Source: NCEH01 sp043195095 (GTDB taxonomy: Bacteria; Pseudomonadota; Alphaproteobacteria; Rhizobiales; Xanthobacteraceae). From it: a stretch of DNA of 64,000 bases. The notes beneath the pieces are model-generated. The model did no database searches. It was not told where the DNA came from and saw nothing but the letters and a program-made list of their open reading frames with translations. Location of the stretch: assembly GCF_043195095.1 (NCBI RefSeq), contig NZ_JBAFWN010000006.1; one strand, written 5' to 3'. This document shows, in pieces, positions 58,694 through 64,000 of the stretch (the first letter of the stretch is position 1; each line of letters starts with the position of its first letter). A program made the position numbers and the translations under genes.

Positions 58694-58796
58694 GAATTCC
58701 CTCGTTTGGCGGGTTGTCCGCCGGCCGCCAACGAGGGCAAAAGAGTCTAACGGCCGGACGCATCCCGGCGCCCGCCGGCGAGAAGGATATGTGGAG

Positions 58797-59072
58797 ATGA
58801 AAATGAGGGCGGCTATCATCGTGTTCGCTGCGGGCCTCGCGCTCGCTGGCTGCAGCCAGTATTCGGAATCCGATCGCGCTGTCGGCGGCGGTCTTCTCGG
58901 CGCGGGCGCGGGCGCTCTGATCGGCGGCGCAGCCACCGGCACGGCCGGCGGCGCCGTGGTGGGCGGCGTGCTCGGCGGCGCCACCGGCGCCATCGTCGGC
59001 GCGGCCACCACCCCCAAGGCCTGCTGGGCGCGCGACGCCTATGGCAATTCCTATCGCGTCACCTGCCCCTGA
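58797..59072 (+). CDS. Glycine-zipper lipoprotein
   Basis: A 91-residue lipoprotein: the leader IIVFAAGLALAGC (lipobox) is followed by a glycine-zipper repeat region (GGGLLGAGAGALIGGAATG...GGVLGGATGAIVG) and a short tail with two cysteines (ACWARDAYGNSYRVTC). It resembles the YMGG/Rick_17kDa-type outer-membrane proteins. An ATG at 58803 is an alternative start. A Rho-independent terminator follows. Confidence 0.82.
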   Translation: MKMRAAIIVFAAGLALAGCSQYSESDRAVGGGLLGAGAGALIGGAATGTAGGAVVGGVLGGATGAIVGAATTPKACWARDAYGNSYRVTCP

Positions 59073-59119
59073 GTCATATCGGGCGGATCATTCCCCCGAT
59101 ATTGGGACAGCAAGCAATC

Positions 59120-59147
59120 AGGGCGCCCCTCACCGGGCGCCCTTTTT
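59120..59147 (+). terminator. Rho-independent terminator of the glycine-zipper gene
   Basis: AGGGCGCC (59120-59127), an 8-nt loop, then GGCGCCCT (59136-59143) and a T5 run. The 353-bp gap 59073-59425 contains this, the minus-strand terminator at 59357-59378, and no credible gene. Confidence 0.85.
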
Positions 59148-59349
59148 GTTTTCCGGCTTATATTTTTAGCCGCGACCCGGTTTCGCATGGAACCGGACAC
59201 GGGCTGGAATGTTGATTCGGTGTCGGCTTTGGTGCCGACGCCTCCAAGTCATCTTCATTGGCGGGCCGAAATTGCGGTCCGCCATTTTTTTATCCTGGCG
59301 GCGGGTTCACCTTTCGCCCGAAAAACGCCGGGCTGACTGCGATCCGCAC

Positions 59350-59378
59350 AAACGAAAGCCCCGGCCGAAGCCGGGGCT
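59350..59378 (-). terminator. Rho-independent terminator of the DUF1328 gene
   Basis: A 9-bp stem AGCCCCGGC (59357-59365) / GCCGGGGCT (59370-59378) with a 4-nt loop, followed on the minus strand by a T-rich stretch (TTTCGTTT). Confidence 0.75.
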
Positions 59379-59425
59379 CGTTGCGTGCAGCCGCGCCGAG
59401 CCATTGGCCCGGCAGCCTGCGCCGA

Positions 59426-59608
59426 TCAGGGAACGCTCGGTCCGCCGCCGCGCCGCATGAAGCCGACGACCGCGGAGATGAGGAACAGGACGATCGCGAC
59501 ATAGAAGATGATCTTCGCGATTTCGATGGCGGTGCCAGCGATGGCGCCGAAGCCGAGGACCGCGGCGACCAAAGCGACCACAAGAAACGTGATGGCCCAG
59601 CTGATCAT
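59426..59608 (-). CDS. DUF1328 small membrane protein
   Basis: A 60-residue protein with two membrane helices (ITFLVVALVAAVLGFGAIAGTA and IFYVAIVLFLISAVVGFM), the typical DUF1328/YtjA form. The start at 59608 has GGAAAGG upstream; a longer frame exists but would add an atypical basic extension. DUF1328 genes are frequent members of stress regulons in alphaproteobacteria. Its biochemical role is unknown. Confidence 0.85.
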   Translation of the reverse strand: MISWAITFLVVALVAAVLGFGAIAGTAIEIAKIIFYVAIVLFLISAVVGFMRRGGGPSVP

Positions 59609-59690
59609 GGCATTGCCTTTCCGTGTTGCGCCCCGGCCGCGACGCGTCCCGACGCGGCGCGCTGCGAGGCAAATGAAGCCTTGCCCTGTC

Positions 59691-59715
59691 AACCGCCACG
59701 CGCCGCCGGAGTTCC
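59691..59715 (-). promoter_or_regulatory. EcfG-like promoter of the DUF1328 gene (one mismatch)
   Basis: On the minus strand GGAAC (59715-59711), 16-bp spacer, GGTT (59694-59691) in place of CGTT. Spacing and position fit; the -10 has one mismatch. Confidence 0.5.
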
Positions 59716-59773
59716 CGCCTCCGGCCAGGCTTTGCGAAGGAATGGAATATTTTGCGCGGGCGCCCAATCCGCC

Positions 59774-59798
59774 GGAACAAAGACCCCGGGTCCGCGTT
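59774..59798 (+). promoter_or_regulatory. EcfG-type promoter of the gene at 59834
   Basis: GGAAC (59774-59778), 16-bp spacer, CGTT (59795-59798). The transcript would begin near 59805, just before the GGAGGAGA ribosome site. Confidence 0.75.
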
Positions 59799-59833
59799 TG
59801 TTTGCGAATAGTGCATCAGCGGAGGAGAGCAGA

Positions 59834-60145
59834 ATGCCCGGACCGCGACATGACCCGGCCGAACAGACCCTGCCACAGGGCCTTTTGACGCCGCACGGAT
59901 ATGATCAGTGCGAATTCACGCCCGCCCAGGCGCCGCGTGATTATGCCCGGCCGCGCAAAGCTCACGGTCCGGACGAAGAGCGTCGGCATCTGCGCGCGGT
60001 CTCGGCCGCCATCGGCGACGGGGAGACCCCCGGCCAAGCCGAGCGCCCGATGTCCCGGCCTCCCGCACCGGCCCTAAGCCCGCGCTGGGACAATGACACC
60101 GACAGCGGACCGGCGGACGGTTCCTCGCGGCTCTACCGCGAATGA
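59834..60145 (+). CDS. Hypothetical hydrophilic protein under an EcfG-type promoter
   Basis: A 103-residue protein not recognised as any family. It is rich in Pro, Arg, Asp and Ala, has no membrane helix or signal peptide, and is probably disordered (PGPRHDPAEQTLPQGLL...SPRWDNDTDSGPADGSS). A strong GGAGGAGA and the EcfG-type promoter support it as a real stress-induced gene. Confidence 0.6.
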   Translation: MPGPRHDPAEQTLPQGLLTPHGYDQCEFTPAQAPRDYARPRKAHGPDEERRHLRAVSAAIGDGETPGQAERPMSRPPAPALSPRWDNDTDSGPADGSSRLYRE

Positions 60146-60326
60146 CGTCGTCCACGGCCCGCCCGCATCCGTTTCCACACCGGCCCCTTGCAGGGATGGA
60201 TACTCACATGGCAAAGCTTGGCTTGCTCTTGTGCAGTGCCCACCTGCCATTTGGCGAACCCACGTCATGCGCACTCTGCGTCCAGATCAAACCGTGACCA
60301 TGCAGGACCAAAGAGAGGGAGGCGGT

Positions 60327-60560
60327 ATGCGAGCCCCTCATCGCAGGGACATTTCCGCACGCCAGGATCTTCTGGGTAAGGAACTGCGCCAGCTGTTCGA
60401 TGAATTCACCCAGGAAGACGTGCCCGACGATCTGCTGCGTCTCGCGCAGCAATTGCAGGGTGCGGTTCAAGCTCGTTCCGGAAGCGAGGGAGAGACCGAG
60501 GCCGAGGCCGACGACACTCCGGCAGCTCCCGACGCGCCGAAGCAAAAAGACGAGGCGTAA
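60327..60560 (+). CDS. nepR: NepR-like anti-sigma factor
   Basis: A 77-residue protein. The two-helix NepR core is LLGKELRQLFDEFTQEDVPDDLLRLAQQLQGAV, followed by an acidic tail. NepR holds EcfG inactive until phosphorylated PhyR sequesters it. The start at 60327 has GAGGGAGG; an upstream ATG at 60300 is in frame. It converges with ecfG across 426 bp instead of being cotranscribed with it. No phyR is seen in the window. Confidence 0.82.
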   Translation: MRAPHRRDISARQDLLGKELRQLFDEFTQEDVPDDLLRLAQQLQGAVQARSGSEGETEAEADDTPAAPDAPKQKDEA

Positions 60561-60756
60561 CGCCCGTCCGCCTTGTTCGATCGTACGCGACATCCCTTCC
60601 CCCAAAGGAAGAGGTGCCGCGTTTTTTGATTTTTACGATCCCGTGTGAACTCCTGCCGCAGGCTCGCCTGTCGCGGGTTTTCGAGCGATTCACGGGTCTG
60701 TGGGCACGGCACTCGTCGGCCCGTGCCCTTATGGCGGGCCGCATTAAAGCCGCAGC

Positions 60757-60780
60757 AGCCCCGCAAGGGGCTCTTTTTTT
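60757..60780 (+). terminator. Rho-independent terminator downstream of nepR
   Basis: AGCCCC (60757-60762), GCAA loop, GGGGCT (60767-60772), then C and a T7 run. It lies in the 60561-60986 gap, where nothing else is recognisable. Confidence 0.8.
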
Positions 60781-60986
60781 GGCCCATCCCCTTATGCCGA
60801 GACAGCCCCGGTCGCCCCCAAGGCCGTGCAGCCGTGCGGGCGCTATTGCTGACTGCGCCGGGCGGGAGGATCAAGAGCAGGGAGGGGCGGGAGACTGTCT
60901 GAGGGGGCCGCAGAACGGACCCGCGGCGCCACGCGCCCCTTTTGCAGGGCGCAATGGCCACGGGACGCTCAGGAGGATTTAAAAAA

Positions 60987-61622
60987 TCAGGTGCTGCTGC
61001 TGGTGATACGGGCGGCCGACATGGCGAGCGCGTCGCCCTCCACCACGTCCGCGGTATCTTCCGCGCCCATGAGGGTCAGCAGCTTGGCACGGGCGCGATT
61101 GACCCGGCTCTTGATGGTACCGAGCGCACAGCCGCAGACGTCGGCGGCCTCTTCATAGGAGAGTCCCGCCGCACCCACGAGCACCAGCGCCTCGCGCTGG
61201 TCCGCCGGCAGCAATTCCAGCGCTTCCTTGAGGCTGGTGAGCGTGACCGCCCATTCCTGGCCCGGACCCATATTGGAATCCTGCTGGGCCAAGGTCGCCA
61301 TGCCGTCGTTCTCGCGCCGGCGCTTGCGGATCTCGGTGTAATAGGTATTGCGCAGGATGGTGAAGAGCCAGGCGCGCAGATTGGTGCCGGGGTCGAACTT
61401 GTCGATGTTCGACAGCGCCTTCAGCAGGGTCTCCTGCACGAGATCGTCCGCCTCGGTGCGGTTCCGCGTCAAGGAGCGGGCGAAGGCGCGCAGGGCGGGG
61501 AGAAGTTCCAGCACCTGCGTTCGCAGGTCGAAAGCCACGGGGGCGGAAGTCTCGGTGTCAGCATCCATGGGGCTTCTGGTTTCCGCTTCCTTCGGATGAC
61601 ACATCGATGCGTCCACGATCAT
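60987..61622 (-). CDS. ecfG: EcfG-type RNA polymerase sigma factor
   Basis: A ~211-residue ECF sigma factor, the effector of the alphaproteobacterial general stress response. Region 2 is LPALRAFARSLTRNRTEADDLVQETLLKAL...FDPGTNLRAWLFTILRN, and region 4 is LPADQREALVLVGAAGLSYEEAADVCGCALGTIKSRVNRAR. Starts at 61622, 61604 or 61568 are possible. An EcfG-type promoter lies at 61740-61764, so the gene is probably self-activated. The nearby EcfG promoters are its expected targets. Confidence 0.92.
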   Translation of the reverse strand: MIVDASMCHPKEAETRSPMDADTETSAPVAFDLRTQVLELLPALRAFARSLTRNRTEADDLVQETLLKALSNIDKFDPGTNLRAWLFTILRNTYYTEIRKRRRENDGMATLAQQDSNMGPGQEWAVTLTSLKEALELLPADQREALVLVGAAGLSYEEAADVCGCALGTIKSRVNRARAKLLTLMGAEDTADVVEGDALAMSAARITSSST

Positions 61623-61739
61623 TCTCCCACCCGGACGACGCGCGCCCCGGTGAAAGCGGCACGGCCGATTTCGACGCCATTGGGCGCCGTCCCGAAACCG
61701 TGGCGATCGCGAAGCGTATCATCCCTTCCATCCCGACCT

Positions 61740-61764
61740 AACGCACGCGGCGTGTCGAAGTTCC
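61740..61764 (-). promoter_or_regulatory. EcfG-type promoter of ecfG
   Basis: On the minus strand GGAAC (61764-61760), 16-bp spacer, CGTT (61743-61740). This gives a leader of ~110 nt to the ecfG start and implies positive feedback. Confidence 0.72.
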
Positions 61765-61855
61765 CGTGGTGCCGCCAAAATGCGCGGCGATCGCAAAAAG
61801 AAACGGGGAAGCCACGTCGGCTCCCCCGCAGAGGGATTAACAAATCCGCCGGTTC

Positions 61856-62122
61856 TCAGGACCGGCCGGAATGAGAGGCCTGGCCGCCTTTTTGGCCCGC
61901 CTGCGAAGCCAACGAACGATCGCGCGAGAAACTGCGATCCTCGTCCGCCACGCTCTGGCCGCCCTTGCGCCCCGCGGCGGAGGCCAAAGCACGATCCTGG
62001 GAAAAGCTGCGCTTTTCCGCAGGCACGCTTTCGCCGCCCTTCCGGGCGATGGCACGCTGCTTTTCGGCGTCCATCGCCGCAAAGCCGCGGTTGGACGAGC
62101 CCTTTCCTTGAGCCTTCGTCAT
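61856..62122 (-). CDS. KGG-repeat stress protein
   Basis: An 88-residue hydrophilic protein with three KGG repeats (FAAMDAEKQRAIARKGGESV, then ASAAGRKGGQSV, then ASQAGQKGGQAS), the stress-induced repeat also found in YciG and GsiB-type proteins. The start at 62122 has AAGGAG 8 nt upstream. A perfect EcfG-type promoter precedes it. It is probably a desiccation or general-stress protectant. Confidence 0.88.
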   Translation of the reverse strand: MTKAQGKGSSNRGFAAMDAEKQRAIARKGGESVPAEKRSFSQDRALASAAGRKGGQSVADEDRSFSRDRSLASQAGQKGGQASHSGRS

Positions 62123-62174
62123 CTCCTAGCTCCTTAGCGTTGGGGGAATGAGCCCTTCCGAGTCTCCTCCAAAC

Positions 62175-62199
62175 AACGAGCGGGAGCGGCGGAGGTTCC
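62175..62199 (-). promoter_or_regulatory. EcfG-type promoter of the KGG gene
   Basis: On the minus strand GGAAC (62199-62195), 16-bp spacer, CGTT (62178-62175), ~50 nt upstream of the start codon. Confidence 0.78.
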
Positions 62200-62258
62200 G
62201 ACTAAAGACAAGGAACTCGCCCTTATCTTGATACCTCACAGGGAGAAAGGGTATCTCG

Positions 62259-63992
62259 TTACGACGCCCGATGAATCTGGCGGGGCGGAAAGCGCACGAT
62301 CACACGCGCCCCTGTCAGGTTTTCCTCCGTGACGATGGAGCCCCCCATCTGCCGGGCAAAGCCGTAGGCCAGGTCCGCATTGCCCTCGGCCAGGCGATCG
62401 CCGAGCGGTTCGCCGATTTCGATGCGCAGCGCGATCAGCTCCGCTTCCTGCACGCAATGCAGCGCGATCCGCACCGGTCCGCGCGTCTTGCTGACGGACA
62501 GCGCCATGACGATTTCCGACAGCATCAGCGCCAGCGGCACGGCAAGATCGGTGGACAGGGTGACGTCCTCGGCATCGACGATCACCATCACATTGCGGTC
62601 GGAGGAGCCCTCCAGCAGCGCGCTCAACTCGCGCAGCAGTTCGCGCAGGCGCACTTCCGATCCTTCATTGGCCTCGAACAGGATGCGATGCACGACGGCG
62701 AGCGTGTTGACGCGCGTCCGCAATTGCTCGAACCGCCGCCGGTCCGGTCCCTGCGGGATGCCCGAGCCGTAGAGGCTGAGCAGGCTCACCACCACCTGGA
62801 GCGAATTCTTGATGCGGTGATGGATCTCGCGCACGAGCGCGGTCTTCTCCGCCAGCGCTTCGCGCAGCTTGCCGTCGCGCTCGCGCACCGCAAGCGCCAT
62901 GTCCTCAATGGCGTTGCCGAGCACACGGAACTCGCTCGGCGCATCCCCCATGCGCGAGGGGCGGAACCCATAATGCCCCTGCGCGTATACCGCCGTCACC
63001 CGGCGCAGATACAACAGCCATTGCAGCACGATGCGGTCGGTCGCGAGCCAGATGGCGACGATCGTGAACAGCACCATGACCACGGGCAGAACGAAGCTCA
63101 CCGCGACATGCAAGGTGGTCCAGGCGAACAATTGGTCGGTGGGCTTGGCAAACGCGACCCGAAGCCCCTGGCGGTCCAGCGGGGCGGTGGCGAAGGTCCA
63201 GGAGCGGCCGGCCTGGTCGGTCGCTTCCTCGAGCGATCCTGGGGCCTGTACGGCGGCATTGTCGGCGAACAGGCGGCGCGAGATGTCCGGCGCATTCGAA
63301 ACCAGCTCGGTGCCGTCATCGTCCAGCACCGCCGCAACCCCGTCGCTGAGGGGGGTTTCGCGCTTCAGCAGATTGTCCAGCCAGGTCGCGTCGATGGCGA
63401 TCGAGATCGCGCCCTCGAACAGGCCGGTATCGCCATAAAGCGGAAGGGTGGCGGCAAGGATCTGCTGGCGGGTCACCGGGCTCAGCATCCGATGGCTGAT
63501 CACGAACACCTTGGAGGCGAGCACCTCGCGCCACCATCCCGCCTGCGACACATCGTGCCCGCGCGCAGCCAGGGCGGAGCAGGCGACCCGTCCCTCCTTG
63601 TCGATCAGCGCGATATTGGAGGCGAACGGCAAGCTCAAGGTGGCGCCGTACAAGGTGGGCGCGCATTCGCTGCCGGCGGCCCGCACGGCCTGCACATTCT
63701 TAAGCGCCTGCAGCACGTTCTCGGCGGAGGCAAAGACATTCTGCTGGCTGCCGGCACCGGCGATGGCACCCTGGAGCAGCCGATGCTGCGCCTCCTCCCC
63801 CGCGCGGCGCAATTGCAGGACCCCCTGCAACATGCTCGCGGAGGCGATCGGCGTGATCGCCAGCAGGATGACCACCAGCAGTCCACGCCGCACGCTATCC
63901 AGCAAATGACGCGGCTGCCCGACCGCAGAAGCGAAAATGGCCGCTCGTTCGCGATGACGCGCCCGAGCCGCCTCGCCTCTCACCCACCACAT
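62259..63992 (-). CDS. HisKA_2-type sensor kinase with an atypical ATPase domain
   Basis: A 577-residue membrane kinase. A first helix (residues ~36-55), a periplasmic dCache-like sensor of ~230 residues and a second helix near 300 are followed by a HAMP-like linker. The HisKA_2 dimerisation domain has REIHHRIKNSLQVVVSLLSL. The ATPase domain looks degenerate: the usual N-box (NELVTNA) reads SEIVMALSV, and no DxGxG is seen. It is located with nepR and ecfG, so it may feed the PhyR-NepR-EcfG pathway. The start at 63992 is close to the window end, and an earlier one is possible. Confidence 0.8.
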   Translation of the reverse strand: MWWVRGEAARARHRERAAIFASAVGQPRHLLDSVRRGLLVVILLAITPIASASMLQGVLQLRRAGEEAQHRLLQGAIAGAGSQQNVFASAENVLQALKNVQAVRAAGSECAPTLYGATLSLPFASNIALIDKEGRVACSALAARGHDVSQAGWWREVLASKVFVISHRMLSPVTRQQILAATLPLYGDTGLFEGAISIAIDATWLDNLLKRETPLSDGVAAVLDDDGTELVSNAPDISRRLFADNAAVQAPGSLEEATDQAGRSWTFATAPLDRQGLRVAFAKPTDQLFAWTTLHVAVSFVLPVVMVLFTIVAIWLATDRIVLQWLLYLRRVTAVYAQGHYGFRPSRMGDAPSEFRVLGNAIEDMALAVRERDGKLREALAEKTALVREIHHRIKNSLQVVVSLLSLYGSGIPQGPDRRRFEQLRTRVNTLAVVHRILFEANEGSEVRLRELLRELSALLEGSSDRNVMVIVDAEDVTLSTDLAVPLALMLSEIVMALSVSKTRGPVRIALHCVQEAELIALRIEIGEPLGDRLAEGNADLAYGFARQMGGSIVTEENLTGARVIVRFPPRQIHRAS

Positions 63993-64000
63993 GCCTCGCT

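Noticed and set aside
60614..60982. 122-codon open frame between nepR and ecfG
   Set aside because: It contains the Rho-independent terminator and has random-looking composition.
1..64000. CRISPR array, known anti-phage system, or integrase in the window
   Set aside because: No regularly spaced repeats, no cas or defence gene motifs and no tyrosine or serine recombinase were found; the integrase is presumably outside the window.

Overview
The window looks like high-GC alphaproteobacterial DNA, most likely from the Hyphomicrobiales. The evidence is a rhizobial-type trb conjugation cluster, ccoN/ccoO and cydAB oxidase genes, and a chromosomal flank carrying otsA/otsB, nepR and an EcfG-type sigma factor. 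The host genus cannot be named from this sequence alone.

Region 1 (1-14.9 kb) is the transfer module of an integrative and conjugative element or a plasmid-like island: lytic transglycosylase (5' end outside the window), candidate oriT palindromes, DUF3363 relaxase, TraG/VirD4 coupling protein, ribbon-helix-helix protein, trbBCDEJKLFGI and DUF2274. No integrase is visible in the window.

Region 2 (15-55.2 kb) is cargo. A QseBC/PmrAB-like two-component system with a coupled LysR gene sits at its left edge. It is followed by two DsbA-like proteins, a sulfide module (sqr, persulfide dioxygenase, two YeeE proteins, TauE/SafE), an Lrp-EamA-aminotransferase block and an lnt gene broken by an IS630 element. 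Further right are DsbG, DsbD and TlpA-like proteins, four L,D-transpeptidases, a thioredoxin, TsdA-like diheme cytochromes, a GGDEF protein, a ccoNO operon with its own triheme cytochrome and copper ATPase, a SoxB-like metallophosphatase, an ArsR-peroxiredoxin pair and a cydAB oxidase with a tiny DUF2474 subunit.

The most striking signal is a tandem box, CTTAAG-N5-CTTAAG with an exact 11-bp period, found eight times between 18.1 and 54.1 kb. Every copy lies upstream of an envelope-redox, L,D-transpeptidase, oxidase or SoxB-like gene, and one lies upstream of the response regulator itself. It matches the known PmrA/BasR box (HTTAAK-N5-HTTAAK). I infer that the cargo is one regulon linking periplasmic thiol chemistry, 3-3 peptidoglycan crosslinking and sulfur-linked respiration. 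A second motif (TTACATA) marks the sqr/blh divergent region, the ArsR-peroxiredoxin/cydAB divergent region and the cytochrome operon.

Region 3 (55.4-64 kb) looks like chromosome. An intact tRNA-Leu(CAA) and a truncated tRNA-Leu 5' half suggest an island boundary. Beyond them is a general-stress-response cluster: otsBA, a DUF883-like protein, a glycine-zipper lipoprotein, DUF1328, nepR, ecfG, a KGG-repeat protein and a HisKA_2-type kinase. At least five promoters there match the EcfG consensus GGAAC-N16/17-CGTT.
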